From assembly GCA_965242805.1 (NCBI GenBank), contig CBDETD010000002.1, forward strand, positions 682,001 to 746,000: 64,000 nt of DNA, in the 5' to 3' direction. The notes beneath the pieces were generated by a model, which was not told the DNA's origin, made no database searches, and was given only the letters and a program-made list of their open reading frames with translations. This DNA is from JANQEU01 sp965242805. Its GTDB lineage: Bacteria > Bacteroidota > Bacteroidia > Cytophagales > Cyclobacteriaceae. Both the position numbers and the translations under genes were made by a program. Shown piece after piece: positions 51,873 to 61,725 of the stretch (position 1 is its first letter; the number at the start of each line of letters is the position of its first letter).

Positions 51873-52379
51873 TTATCCAATCCTATTGTCAATTATCAGT
51901 TGGTCCTTGGAAAAGCTGGTTCTCAGAAATTGAGCCAGTTTGAATACCTCATTAGTTTCAAAGAGCTTTTTCAAACTAAATACTTGAGTATATCCATCGT
52001 TAAGTTCGAGTCTCAGGATCCATGTGGGAATGGTAGCCTGATAAATAGCTACCACACCGATTGACAGCATGAATCCCCCCATCAATAAAAAATAGCCAAA
52101 TGCCTTGAATGCCTGAAACGAATCTTTTTCGAAATCAGGATCTATTAGGAATTCAAGAAAACCTGATGTGAATAACATAACATACAGAGAAATAGCTGAA
52201 ACAAATAGTCCAAATGACAATACGAGTAGTGGTCTCCTGACCCTGATTCCTTTAGTAATCGTAATTTTTTCTATTTCGGAGAAGGATATTGTTTTAAAGG
52301 GGAATCTACTTCGAAGAAGTTGGAGTTCGGTGTCGGTAAATCTGAAATGCTCAGTTTCAAATTGATGGCCTTCTGTCAT
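51873..52379 (-). CDS. Membrane protein with two transmembrane helices, hypothetical
   Basis: 168 residues. An N-terminal soluble part (FRFTDTELQLLRSRFPFKTISFSEIEKI) looks like a PH-like fold of the bacterial YdbT/bPH type. Two membrane helices follow (about 48-70, LLVLSFGLFVSAISLYVMLF; about 90-115, FKAFGYFLLMGGFMLSIGVVAIY), then a second strand-rich tail. No family is assigned with certainty. It stands 98 bases from the PfkB gene on the same strand. Confidence 0.8.
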   Translation of the reverse strand: MTEGHQFETEHFRFTDTELQLLRSRFPFKTISFSEIEKITITKGIRVRRPLLVLSFGLFVSAISLYVMLFTSGFLEFLIDPDFEKDSFQAFKAFGYFLLMGGFMLSIGVVAIYQATIPTWILRLELNDGYTQVFSLKKLFETNEVFKLAQFLRTSFSKDQLIIDNRIG

Positions 52380-52477
52380 ACAAGTTAACTATCGGCAATA
52401 TTGACTGGTGGACATTGGAAACTTAGCTGATCAATTTACTGGTAAGATAGTAAGTCATGTCAAAACTGCGGCCATAT

Positions 52478-53272
52478 CTATTGCTGCACTCCTCCTGCAA
52501 ATCCTAATACATTTTTTGCAGCTAATGCTCCTTGTTTCAACGCTTTTGCAATGTCTCCAAAGCTGTACCATTCAATTGCAAAGGCTGCCTGAAAAGCATC
52601 TCCACAACCTGTAGTATCAACAATTTCATCTGCTTTTATGGCTCCCTGAAAATAAGAATTACCATTGCAGTAGGCGATACTTCCCTTTTCTCCTAAAGTG
52701 GAAACAATCATCTTTTTGGAACGCATTGCCAGTGAGTTCAAGCTATCGAGCATGTCCTCTTTTGCACTGATAAATACTATATCAATGAATTCGATGTTTT
52801 GCTCCACAAAACTCAACGGTAAATAATCCAGAAAATCAACAATGATCAATTGATCTTTCCTCCGTTTCAAAAGTTCTTTCAAATTTGGGTCGCCTCCGGG
52901 CATTGCTATCACATCACTTTCTTCGAGTAGTTTCCAATCAATATCTGATAAACGAAAAGCATCAAATGTACCTCCATTCCAACTGTCAGATTTAAAATAC
53001 CGATCTCCCTTTTCATCAATAAATATCTTATTGGAAGCGGTGTCTTGGCCCTTGATTCGGTATAAATGTTCCCTTGGTATTCTACATTTTTCAAGGTGAT
53101 GTTCGAGGAGTCTGCCATGCGGATCATCACCAACTGCTCCAATGATTGACACATCTTCGATACCTGAAAGTTTACATTGGACAGCAAAATTCAAAGAGTT
53201 ACCTCCCACGTAAACCTTGCCCAATTCTGGGTAGATATCGACACAAAAGGAGGTTAATGCAGTGATTTTCAT
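52478..53272 (-). CDS. PfkB-family carbohydrate kinase (fructoselysine-6-kinase-like)
   Basis: 264 residues from the ATG at 53270-53272; an upstream in-frame start would add 12 residues without conservation. It has the ribokinase fold: VYVGGNSLNFAVQCKLSG (substrate), IIGAVGDDPHGR, STLGEKGSIAY and the signature DTTGCGDAFQAAF with the catalytic Asp. The short length and the lack of an N-terminal lid extension resemble FrlD, the fructoselysine 6-kinase. No deglycase partner gene is adjacent, so the substrate stays open. Confidence 0.9.
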   Translation of the reverse strand: MKITALTSFCVDIYPELGKVYVGGNSLNFAVQCKLSGIEDVSIIGAVGDDPHGRLLEHHLEKCRIPREHLYRIKGQDTASNKIFIDEKGDRYFKSDSWNGGTFDAFRLSDIDWKLLEESDVIAMPGGDPNLKELLKRRKDQLIIVDFLDYLPLSFVEQNIEFIDIVFISAKEDMLDSLNSLAMRSKKMIVSTLGEKGSIAYCNGNSYFQGAIKADEIVDTTGCGDAFQAAFAIEWYSFGDIAKALKQGALAAKNVLGFAGGVQQ

Positions 53273-53368
53273 GGTTGAACTGAAGGATATTTGATGAGTG
53301 ATTGGCAAATTTATTTCGAACCTCCTGGATTGGTTGATACCAAAGCTTATAATTTATTGTCTCTGGCT

Positions 53369-54451
53369 CTACCTCCCCTTCACGTCATACTTTCTTTGTA
53401 ATTCCTCCCAGTTGTCCTTCTGGATTTCCTGCATTAGACCCACATTGATCAGGTCGAATGCCGAATGGTTTTTAGGTAACATGAAGCTCTGATAGTGCTC
53501 TCTCAAGGTGATGGGTAAAAGTTTTACCTTTTCATCCAGGGAAAGTCGATTGATATAGTATTGCAAAACAGTTCGATCATGTAGCAAAACATCATTTTCC
53601 TTTTTAGCTAATGATCTCAAACCGGGAATAGGAGAGGCATAGGTTTGATTGATTGAGATGTTTTCCTGTAAGAGATAAGATTCACTGGTGGTGGCACCTA
53701 TCACAGAAACCTTTTCTACCAACCGAATGTCTTCTGCGGTCTGTATGTCAGTCTGCAATCCGCTAATAGTCAGGGTTGAGGCGATGCCAGCTGTAAAGCT
53801 TGAAATAATGATTACGGCGGTAAACATCCAGATGATGGCAATTGCCTTGCCCAGGTTTGATTTTGGAGCTTTATCGCCATAACCTACAGTTGTCATGGTC
53901 ACAGCGGACCACCACAAACCATCAAACAAACCTAACAGCCCCGGACGAAACTGAAATTTGTTGTGGCTTCGTTCGACAAGCCAGAGAAAAAAGCCAAATA
54001 CAAAAATGATGAGGATGAGCAGCAGTATTATTTCCAGGAAGGCAAGAGAGAAAACGTTCCGAACGAAAAGACTCAATGTAGATCGATTTACAGTGGGAAT
54101 GGCAACTCCGATACTGGTGATGAAAAAGGGCTGGGTCATGTCAAACTTTTCAACCCTGATGTCATTGACATCCATTGGATTGATGGTGAGGTCGATTTCC
54201 CTATATTCCAGTCGCTTCAAAATACCTATGAAATCCGAATATTCCTGATATCGGAAAGTTAGATTGGAGGACGTGGCAACATTCTCCCATAATTCAATAC
54301 TCAAACCTTCATAAAGGTTTTCACCTGTTTTTATCACAAATGGAGGATCATGGTATATCCCGACAACAAGCGTATCTCCGTGGCCATAGATTTGCTGTGA
54401 TATTCCTACGAAGCAGGACACGGTGAATAGATAAAAAAACAATCCCCTCAT
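53369..54451 (-). CDS. GluR0-like ligand-gated potassium channel
   Basis: 360 residues with the layout of a prokaryotic ionotropic glutamate receptor. Signal peptide 1-22; ligand lobe S1 (about 27-122: VGIYHDPPFVIKTGENLYEGLSI, abridged, and DIRVEKFDMTQPF with the ligand Arg99); first membrane helix (about 138-160); pore loop (about 172-195) with the potassium selectivity filter TVGYGD at 188-193; third helix (about 203-228) ending SFTAGIASTLT, similar to the SYTANLAA gate of eukaryotic receptors; lobe S2 (229-340). It should pass potassium when an amino-acid-like ligand binds. It overlaps the propeller-GAF sensor by 4 bases and is translated after it. Confidence 0.93.
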   Translation of the reverse strand: MRGLFFYLFTVSCFVGISQQIYGHGDTLVVGIYHDPPFVIKTGENLYEGLSIELWENVATSSNLTFRYQEYSDFIGILKRLEYREIDLTINPMDVNDIRVEKFDMTQPFFITSIGVAIPTVNRSTLSLFVRNVFSLAFLEIILLLILIIFVFGFFLWLVERSHNKFQFRPGLLGLFDGLWWSAVTMTTVGYGDKAPKSNLGKAIAIIWMFTAVIIISSFTAGIASTLTISGLQTDIQTAEDIRLVEKVSVIGATTSESYLLQENISINQTYASPIPGLRSLAKKENDVLLHDRTVLQYYINRLSLDEKVKLLPITLREHYQSFMLPKNHSAFDLINVGLMQEIQKDNWEELQRKYDVKGR

Positions 54452-57378
54452 ACTTCTTTTGTCAATTCACTGTGAATAGAAATGTGGATGAACTGGGCGA
54501 GTATCCTGAACATAACCAGATCGTTTTGATCAAAATCATTTTTCCTGGTACTATAAGCACATAATGCGACAGGTTGATCATTTTCCAAGGTAAAAGGGAC
54601 AAACAATAGTGAACTAAAGCGGTAAGCTTCTTTTTGTTCGATATACATGGCATGTTCATTTTCGAAGTCATTGATCAATACTTCCTTATTGTTTGCCATG
54701 GCCCAACAAGTCAGGCTGGTCTTTGTATTGAAAGGTTTGGTTCTAAAGGTATAACCACTCCTCTCCTGATCAGAATAGCCCCTGTGAACGATCTCGTCAC
54801 TTTCCATAAATGCAATCTCGAACGCGTTAATGTCTTCCGATCGGGTTACCGCTTTGCCCATAGCAGTGATGATGTCATTCCATGATGCATTTTTAGGGAT
54901 TTCTTTGATAAACAATTCCAGGGTTTCAATATTGGAACTAGCGTTTGCCAGGGCTTCCTTCTGTGCTTCAAACTCCTGAATCTTTTGGAGGAGTTGTGCC
55001 TCTTTGCTAGCTAATTTCTCATTTGAGTAATTCACGATTTGCTGCAACCTGCTGAATCGTTGTCTAACATAGAATCGAAAGAAATACACCGTTAATAGAG
55101 CCAACAGGCTGGTTGAACTGTAAACAAACCAAGATTGCCAATACCAGGGAAGGAATACGGTTAATTGCAATTCCAAAGGATTACTCCACTGGTACCCTCC
55201 GGGCTGCCTGGCTCGAAGTTCAAGATAGTAATTGCCGGGTTCCATTTGGCTCAAATTCAAGATGTTTCTATTTCCATTGGGCTGCCATAGTTGTTCTTCC
55301 AGCATGATCTGACGATCCTCTTTGGGCACCAATCGATATTGATATTGTACATTTCCACCCGGAAAGGACACATTAGTAAATTCCAATTGGAGTGCTTGAT
55401 CATTTTGAAGGCGAAAACCTCGTTCGAAATCCATTGTAAACTCTTCCGTATCGGTAACGATCTTTCTTAATCTTGGAGAATTTGAATAAGGTAGCGAAGC
55501 CGCAGATATACGTGAATATACCAGGCCCTCTGGTGTTCCGGCCCAAAGGCGTCCCTGCTCATCTGTAGTGATACACCGATATGCGCTGATAACAGAAGGT
55601 AATCCTTCCATTTCTCCAAGTGCCGTCGAGATATCTTGTTGATGAAATACCAGACCTTTCGTGGCTGTCGCGATCCAAATGTTATTGTTTGAATAATGTG
55701 TGACACCCCTAACCTCTTCCTGACCTAAAATGTCATTTTGAATAAGGGTGATTTTCTCAGAATCATAACGGAGCAGGCCATCCGTGGTAGCCAACCAGAC
55801 AATACCACGATTGTCAATAGTCAGGTCATGGGCCTCGAAATTGAGCATAGGCACAAATGGTAATGAGGGACTTAAGTTGATAAAATGATCTTGTTGAGGA
55901 TCATACCGGTACAGGTAACTTCTCTCACCGATACCAACGGCATAGATCTCGCCTCTTGAACTCTCCTTGATCGCCAGGACCCTGCTTGAAAATCCTTTGG
56001 TGTCATCATAGTAGTCAACAATCCCATCTGCATTGATCCTCGCTACCCCTACAATTGGTTTATTCAAAGGTGCCTGGCAGAACCAAATATTTCCCTTGCT
56101 GTCGGGATAAAGGAGGAAAATGGCTTCTCCCCGATCGTGGAAATCATATCGCCGAATAAGCCTGTTACCTTCATATTTCAACAATTCAACCTTTGGGGTA
56201 GTAGTGGTCACCCAGTTATACCCACCAGTATCCTGTGCCACCGCATTGACTGTTAAGTTGTTGTAGATCGGTTTAGCGGTGAACTCATCTTCAACCGGTG
56301 AAATTTCATATAAGTAGTTCATAGGCACCCATGCTTTTTCCCGTTTACCTAAGGCAATACTGATCGGGTTGTTCATGGGCAAATTTTGAACTGTTTTGAA
56401 AAATCGCTGCTGGAGTAGCCAAAGTCCGGTCTCTGTACAGACCCAAAGCCTGCTATTGTTGGCTATGCTGTCTGTAGTGACATAGATCTCGTAGATATGT
56501 CCAAAATCCAACTCCTCCACCCGATGCGCTTCATTTGCTCCATATATAGTTTGAGGAGGACTGTTTAGATCCTCGAATTTTAATAGCCTTCCCTTTTTGG
56601 TTCCAATGATGTATTGGTCATTTTGATCAACATGAATGGCCGTTACCAGATCATCAACCATATCAATAGTTTTGTGGGGTTCTGGGTTGCCTTCCTCTAT
56701 GGTATATACATTTAGTGCATCACTTCCTATCAGAATATAGTGATCATTGATCAATAAAGTATTTGCATTCTGAACGTCCAGCCTCTTTTCAAAAGTATTT
56801 GTGGTTTTGTTAAAATAGAACAATCCATCCAGCGGACTCAGTGCCCAAACACCTCCATCAGCGTCTTCCTGGATCGATAACTTTTGCGCATCGGTTGACC
56901 TTGAAAACGGATAGGACTTGAATACTCCTTCTTCAAATCGGCCAATACTATGATTAGATTGGCTTATCCAGATTTCCTGATCATTGTCCAGCGCAAAATC
57001 ATTGGGGTAGAAAAGACGTTCAACATTCTCATCAATTGTACCTTCCAGTAATGCACTCACTCTAGGATTCGAGTATAAATCCTCAACTTGATAAAGACTT
57101 ATTTCGTTTACAAAAAGGAGATCATCTCCATATTCATGTAGTTGATGAATGAACTGACTTTGGGTATGAAGGCTGTAGATGTCAAAGTTGATCCCGTCAA
57201 ATCTATACAAGCCATTTTCACTGCCAATCCAAATGTATCCCTGCTTGTCCTGAATAACTGTGGAAGCCAGATCGAAAGGTGCTCCGGATTCCGTATTGTA
57301 TTGTATATATCCGTATTGTTGTGCGGAAAGTTGAAAATATACTCCACACAAAAAAGAGAATAGGATTGTTCTGTTCAA
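54448..57378 (-). CDS. Propeller-Y_Y_Y-membrane-GAF sensor without a kinase domain
   Basis: 976 residues. Signal peptide (1-19), then about 14 Reg_prop-type blades forming two propellers (about 20-620; for example DKQGYIWIGSENGLYRFDG, DNRGIVWLATTDGLLRYD), a Y_Y_Y domain (about 650-725, VQYQYRLVP), one membrane helix (about 735-757), a coiled coil (about 765-815) and a GAF domain (about 820-970, CWAMANNKEVLINDFENEHA). The periplasmic half matches hybrid two-component sensors, but the cytoplasmic part ends after GAF with no histidine kinase or DNA-binding domain. It shares a 4-base overlap with the channel gene, so channel activity could be the output. Confidence 0.92.
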   Translation of the reverse strand: MNRTILFSFLCGVYFQLSAQQYGYIQYNTESGAPFDLASTVIQDKQGYIWIGSENGLYRFDGINFDIYSLHTQSQFIHQLHEYGDDLLFVNEISLYQVEDLYSNPRVSALLEGTIDENVERLFYPNDFALDNDQEIWISQSNHSIGRFEEGVFKSYPFSRSTDAQKLSIQEDADGGVWALSPLDGLFYFNKTTNTFEKRLDVQNANTLLINDHYILIGSDALNVYTIEEGNPEPHKTIDMVDDLVTAIHVDQNDQYIIGTKKGRLLKFEDLNSPPQTIYGANEAHRVEELDFGHIYEIYVTTDSIANNSRLWVCTETGLWLLQQRFFKTVQNLPMNNPISIALGKREKAWVPMNYLYEISPVEDEFTAKPIYNNLTVNAVAQDTGGYNWVTTTTPKVELLKYEGNRLIRRYDFHDRGEAIFLLYPDSKGNIWFCQAPLNKPIVGVARINADGIVDYYDDTKGFSSRVLAIKESSRGEIYAVGIGERSYLYRYDPQQDHFINLSPSLPFVPMLNFEAHDLTIDNRGIVWLATTDGLLRYDSEKITLIQNDILGQEEVRGVTHYSNNNIWIATATKGLVFHQQDISTALGEMEGLPSVISAYRCITTDEQGRLWAGTPEGLVYSRISAASLPYSNSPRLRKIVTDTEEFTMDFERGFRLQNDQALQLEFTNVSFPGGNVQYQYRLVPKEDRQIMLEEQLWQPNGNRNILNLSQMEPGNYYLELRARQPGGYQWSNPLELQLTVFLPWYWQSWFVYSSTSLLALLTVYFFRFYVRQRFSRLQQIVNYSNEKLASKEAQLLQKIQEFEAQKEALANASSNIETLELFIKEIPKNASWNDIITAMGKAVTRSEDINAFEIAFMESDEIVHRGYSDQERSGYTFRTKPFNTKTSLTCWAMANNKEVLINDFENEHAMYIEQKEAYRFSSLLFVPFTLENDQPVALCAYSTRKNDFDQNDLVMFRILAQFIHISIHSELTKEV

Positions 57379-57685
57379 TTTTCCTCGTGTTGTTATCTAA
57401 TTTAAAGAAAAATCTACTGAAAGCATGGAACCAGTAAAACTGGATTTCGCTCAATCCTTTCAGTTCAAGTGCTACCAATGTGGGGATCGCTCTTCCATTC
57501 GTTACGATCAGGCAAACATTCACTCTGTAGTCATTTCGAACTTGTAGGAATGATCAAAAAATCGATTCATCAGTAAAGGTAAGTTCATGAGGACACTATT
57601 ACTCCCCTCGAAATCACCCTCCGGAACAATTAAAAAAAGCTGCCTATCGGCAGCTTTTTGAAAATTGAACTATCCTGTTGTATTA
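57379..57685. other. Intergenic region between the propeller sensor and M57 gene
   Basis: 307 bases with no gene. A -7-like box with one mismatch (TAGATTTT on the minus strand, 57409-57416) precedes the propeller sensor gene. A terminator sits at 57634-57659. Nothing else was recognised. Confidence 0.7.
57634..57659 (-). terminator. Terminator of the HEIGH metallopeptidase gene
   Basis: A perfect 11-bp stem AAAAAGCTGCC / GGCAGCTTTTT with a TATC loop, with A-runs and T-runs on both sides. It lies 27 bases past the metallopeptidase stop. It could work in both directions. Confidence 0.88.
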
Positions 57686-58495
57686 TCAATACACGTAATC
57701 CAGAGCTGTTTGGTCATTTGCAGTGAAAGGACGATCGCCCTCAGGGCTTCCGCAAGCCAACATCCAGGAATCCGCATCTGGCCCTGTTGGTGTGCCGGGA
57801 ATGTAGTTGGCACCTACGTCACTTGCTCCTTCATCGCTGGGTGATCCACCACAACTGAAGCTTCGATCCATGTAGTCGGTGTGTCTGAATCCTATGCAAT
57901 GCCCTACCTCGTGAGCGATGGTAGTAGCCAATCCATTAATGTTACTGACATTGTCATAATATGCTCTTGTCATTAGGATCTGGTTGTATGGATCACCACC
58001 TGCGGTTGGGAACCCTGCCGAACCCAAAATACCAAACCAGTAGTAATACCAGGGTGATGCTCTGATCACGATATCTGCACCGCTTGAAGTACTCACTCTT
58101 TGGAATGTAAGGTTTAGGTTTTCACTGTTGTACCTTGATATGGCAATGTCCGTGGCATCACTATACTTCTGAGGCATGTTCACGAAGATACTGATGGTTC
58201 GGGGTGCTCCAGTCACAAGATTGTCGGTACTATAATGTTCGACAGTGGCGAGGTCATTTCCCTTGGATAGTTCGTCAAGTTGGGAAATGTTAAAGAGCAG
58301 ATCACCTTCAACGATAATCTCATCCTGATTTAACATGACAACTTCATTGGAATTATAACCTAGCGCCTCAAGCTTGTCAAGTACTTCTCCGGGAACAGTC
58401 AAAGATTCAGGTGACTCTGTTTGTTCCTCACACGCGAAGAAGATGAAAACTGCTGCCAGTGATAAAATACTGGCCTTTAGAAATGTTCGATTCAT
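57686..58495 (-). CDS. M57-type (HEIGH) zinc metallopeptidase lipoprotein
   Basis: 269 residues with a lipobox (AVFIFFAC, Cys 22). The zinc site is a full metzincin-like HExxHxxGxxH, here AHEVGHCIGFRHTD, in a region (about 110-269) that matches Peptidase_M57, the dual-action HEIGH family. Around it are TIAHEVGHC, MDRSFSCGGSPSDEGASDVG and the end TANDQTALDYVY. Two Cys in the catalytic half may form a disulfide. It is an exported protease of unknown target, with a terminator on either side of the gene. Confidence 0.9.
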   Translation of the reverse strand: MNRTFLKASILSLAAVFIFFACEEQTESPESLTVPGEVLDKLEALGYNSNEVVMLNQDEIIVEGDLLFNISQLDELSKGNDLATVEHYSTDNLVTGAPRTISIFVNMPQKYSDATDIAISRYNSENLNLTFQRVSTSSGADIVIRASPWYYYWFGILGSAGFPTAGGDPYNQILMTRAYYDNVSNINGLATTIAHEVGHCIGFRHTDYMDRSFSCGGSPSDEGASDVGANYIPGTPTGPDADSWMLACGSPEGDRPFTANDQTALDYVY

Positions 58496-58632
58496 AGTGT
58501 TTGAATTATTTGGTTACTGAAATGAATTTATGGAAAAATCCAAATTCCAAAACCGAACGACTAATTTCCTAATCCTTCACTCTTTCCATCATATTAAATC
58601 CCCTTGTTCACATTTGAAATGCAATCAAGAAA

Positions 58633-58661
58633 AAAGGCCTCCAGTGGATTTGGAAGCCTTT
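58633..58661 (-). terminator. Terminator after siaC
   Basis: An imperfect stem AAAGGCCTCCA ... TGGAAGCCTTT (one mismatch). On the minus strand it is followed by a T-run (TTTTTTCTTG). It is 102 bases past the siaC stop and upstream of the metallopeptidase gene. Confidence 0.75.
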
Positions 58662-58762
58662 AACAACTCGATTATGAATTTGTCAACTAAATTAAATCGT
58701 GTATAGCTGGTTTATAAGTTTTTTCGGATAGCAAAGAATATATTTCTTGGAACCCATTCTCC

Positions 58763-59170
58763 TTAAACTGCTTTTCTTAAATACTGCCGGTCGATGGTAA
58801 GGATCTCGATGAAACTGAAGTCCATTTCTACCAGGTCAGCATAATCTTCACCGGTTTCCCTCATTTCCAAATCGTTCTTCTCATAGCACCATTCCACATC
58901 CACCTTACTCCCATTCTGCTGTAACTTCTTCAATACCCTGAACAAATCAAGGAAGCATTTAGAACTACTGGTATTGAAATATTTCAACGATATGTCAACT
59001 TTAATGTCCTTGTTTGTACCGTTGAATAGATCGTAAATCTTCTTTACCAATGGATGATAAAACATCGGTGCTTTTTCCAGTGAAGATTGTCCTCTGATTA
59101 CAATTCTACCAGTGTCCGGATCGATCCGAATAAAAGGTGTGATTTGAGAAGGTTCCAAAATAATTTTCAT
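58763..59170 (-). CDS. siaC: SiaC-family regulatory phosphoprotein
   Basis: 135 residues. Pattern of the SiaC/DUF1987 family: IRGQSSLEKAPMFYHPLV, then LKYFNTSSSKCFLDLFRV with the phosphorylated Thr67, then VEWCYEKNDLEMRETGEDYADLVEMDF. In Pseudomonas, SiaC is phosphorylated by SiaB and dephosphorylated by the PP2C phosphatase SiaA, controlling a diguanylate cyclase and aggregation. A PP2C phosphatase gene lies 2.6 kb upstream on the same strand (61726); no SiaB gene was seen in the window. The cotransporter gene separates the two. Confidence 0.92.
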   Translation of the reverse strand: MKIILEPSQITPFIRIDPDTGRIVIRGQSSLEKAPMFYHPLVKKIYDLFNGTNKDIKVDISLKYFNTSSSKCFLDLFRVLKKLQQNGSKVDVEWCYEKNDLEMRETGEDYADLVEMDFSFIEILTIDRQYLRKAV

Positions 59171-59393
59171 AGCTCAGTTCTTTAATAGTCCTTGGCTGTT
59201 TTTTAGCCACAATACCAATTTGAAGATAGGAACTCCTTATTATTTCAAAACCTGACGAAAGTTAAAAAACATTGAAAATTTATATCTCTTTGATTATCAG
59301 ATATTTATGGGATTTTACTCAACTAAATATTAAGAAGAATATTCTTAGAATGTTTAACAATGTTAATATTGGCTCGGACCTCAATTTCGACGA

Positions 59394-61631
59394 TTAGATC
59401 AATTTGCCAGCAAATTCTCCTGCATTCCTGACAAATACAGTTGTTTGCAGTCCACTGGCCAATTCGATCAACCGGTCCTTGTATTCTGATTCATCTCCTG
59501 GTTGCACATCATTTAACCCAAGGAATACGATATCAGCGTTTTTACTGTACTCATGTATCACCTGGGGTATGGTTTTACCTTCCGGTTTGGTGATGATCTC
59601 AAAATCCGCAGTTATGCGCACTGTTTTCACAATCTTGCTCAAACTCAACATCATTCCCCTTCTCTCCTTCTCGTCAGTCACTACCGATCGGATATAGATC
59701 TTGGCATCTCTCCAGTCATCATTCAGGTTCAACAGGTATGCCAGCAACAACATTAAGTCTCCGTTGTTTTGCTTACCGCGCCACCATAGATCAATCCTGG
59801 GTTCGCGCCCGGGTTCATGTGCCCAGTTGAGTTTAACAATGATTGTGTTCTTACCTGCCCTCGACAATGCTCTCATGGTTCTTAATTGAGATTCTACCCT
59901 GTATGGTTTCTCTGACCATCCAAACATTACTGTATTTGACTTAAGTCCTGCAATGCCTTTCGCCTGGGCGATATCTATCACTCCAGTTGAATAATCCGAG
60001 ACAATATGGATCTCACTGAAAGCAATCAATCCCTCATCCTCGAGTACCTTATCCATTTGTTTCAGAATGGGTTTGGTAGATGGTTCTTCATTCGTCAGAT
60101 CACCTTCGATTAGGTTACAAACAGTAACTATCCCCCTGTTTTGGTTAAACCAGCTTGCCATACGAACGAGTCCCAGTCGTTTCGAAACATCACCGGCAAA
60201 TAAAAGAATGTGGGGTCGCCAATTTCGGGGATCATCGGAATACTTGCTGTGTTTGATTAGTGCAAACCTTGATATCGCAATCCATATTCCAGCCCGAACA
60301 TCCCCCCATTGCTTTTTGAGTTGCTTTTGTCTCAGGTAAGTATAAAGAAGTACTTCAAATGCTATCGCTATCAGACAAGCCAAGGGGTTGATCAGCAACA
60401 TAATGAAAGTCGCTCCCATTGCACCGATCAAACTTACGTACCATGGTACATTGATCGTTGGTCGGTATGACGTATCCCCGACAAGTTGCTCAATTGTCGC
60501 ACTAAGATTAATTGTAACGTAAAGTGTAAGGAACAGAACAGTCACAAACTGAGCAACTGCATTCAATCCTCCGAAGGCCACTGCGGACAATGCAATGATC
60601 CCTGTGAATACGGTAGCAATCAAAGGTTGACCATTACTGGAGAGACGAGAGAATATCCCTGGTGCAATTCCATCTTTAGCAAGCGCTTGCAATACCCTTG
60701 GACCACCTAAAGCACTTCCGAAAGCCGACGATATGATGGCGCCAAGCATTCCAGGATAAATCAACCATGGCCCTAACACAGCTACATTGGTCCAACTTTG
60801 GACACCTGGTACTGCCAACTCTTCAAAACTTATTTTTCCTGTTATGCCAAACAGAAAAGGTACCAGTAGATATACCGCAGTACCTGTGGCAACCGCCAAC
60901 AGTGTTCCCTTCGGAATTGATTTACGCGGATCTTTTAAATCACCACTCATACCGATACCTGCAGCAAATCCGGTGACGGCCGGGAAGAAAACCGCAAAGA
61001 CATACCAGAATCCCTCGGGGGCACTTCGATACGAAGCCAGAAATTCAGGAGTTCTGGTTTCACCTGTGAGGGCTCCTGCCAATAAAGCAACGATAGACAA
61101 CCCAACGACCATCATGATTGGTACCTGGACTTTGAGTGCAGCAGCTGCACTTCTACCGGAAACAGCTGTGATGATGACAATGAATACTATCGTCAATACC
61201 TGTGTAAAGTAAGATGGAAGCTCGACGGAAAGCGGGATAATAGTTAGGATTGATTCGGCCAAACCAAAACTGTAAAATGTAACACTTAGTGTACGACATA
61301 AGAAAAGAGGAATACCAATTGCTCCCCCAAGCTCCAATCCAAGACTGTGAGAGATCATGTAGTACTCCCCACCTACTCCCACTTTCATATTTGTTGCAAT
61401 TGCCGATGCACTGAGAGCGGTGATGAAAGTAATGGCACTGGAAACCAGAATTATGACGATTGTCAATCCCAGTCCGAGATTTCCCACGATCCATCCAAAG
61501 CGCAGGTACATGATCAATCCGAGGATGGTCAGAACACTTGGGGTAAATACCCCTAGAAACGTCCCGAACTTTTCACCTTTCAGCGGTCTTGAGCCTGTGG
61601 ATTCCTTTGATGATCTGGATTTGTTGGCCAT
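59394..61631 (-). CDS. Cation-chloride cotransporter family (SLC12-like) permease
   Basis: 745 residues. Twelve membrane segments of the APC/LeuT fold occupy about 25-430: LGVFTPSVLTILGLIMYLRFGWIVG (abridged), GVGGEYYMISHSLGLELGG, FFPAVTGFAAGIGMSGDLKDPRKSIPKGT and IISSAFGSALGGPRVLQALAKDG. The cytoplasmic C-terminal 300 residues have the SLC12-type domain (ISRFALIKHSKYSDDPRNWRPHILLF). These motifs (MYLRFGWIVG, SGDLKDPRKSIPKGT) are shared with eukaryotic NKCC and KCC. Transport of chloride with sodium or potassium, or of amino acids, is possible in bacteria. It sits between PP2C and siaC, so its transport may be signal-controlled. Confidence 0.92.
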   Translation of the reverse strand: MANKSRSSKESTGSRPLKGEKFGTFLGVFTPSVLTILGLIMYLRFGWIVGNLGLGLTIVIILVSSAITFITALSASAIATNMKVGVGGEYYMISHSLGLELGGAIGIPLFLCRTLSVTFYSFGLAESILTIIPLSVELPSYFTQVLTIVFIVIITAVSGRSAAAALKVQVPIMMVVGLSIVALLAGALTGETRTPEFLASYRSAPEGFWYVFAVFFPAVTGFAAGIGMSGDLKDPRKSIPKGTLLAVATGTAVYLLVPFLFGITGKISFEELAVPGVQSWTNVAVLGPWLIYPGMLGAIISSAFGSALGGPRVLQALAKDGIAPGIFSRLSSNGQPLIATVFTGIIALSAVAFGGLNAVAQFVTVLFLTLYVTINLSATIEQLVGDTSYRPTINVPWYVSLIGAMGATFIMLLINPLACLIAIAFEVLLYTYLRQKQLKKQWGDVRAGIWIAISRFALIKHSKYSDDPRNWRPHILLFAGDVSKRLGLVRMASWFNQNRGIVTVCNLIEGDLTNEEPSTKPILKQMDKVLEDEGLIAFSEIHIVSDYSTGVIDIAQAKGIAGLKSNTVMFGWSEKPYRVESQLRTMRALSRAGKNTIIVKLNWAHEPGREPRIDLWWRGKQNNGDLMLLLAYLLNLNDDWRDAKIYIRSVVTDEKERRGMMLSLSKIVKTVRITADFEIITKPEGKTIPQVIHEYSKNADIVFLGLNDVQPGDESEYKDRLIELASGLQTTVFVRNAGEFAGKLI

Positions 61632-61725
61632 GGGAATTGAGTGGGTAATTTAGTGATTATCGACGGGTGGCACCCAAGCCATAAACCAAAAAAGCATAAT
61701 TAAAAATGATAGGATACTGCAGTCT

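Noticed and set aside
57218..57523. 101-codon minus-strand frame upstream of the propeller sensor
   Set aside because: It overlaps the start of the sensor gene in another frame and shows no protein-like pattern.
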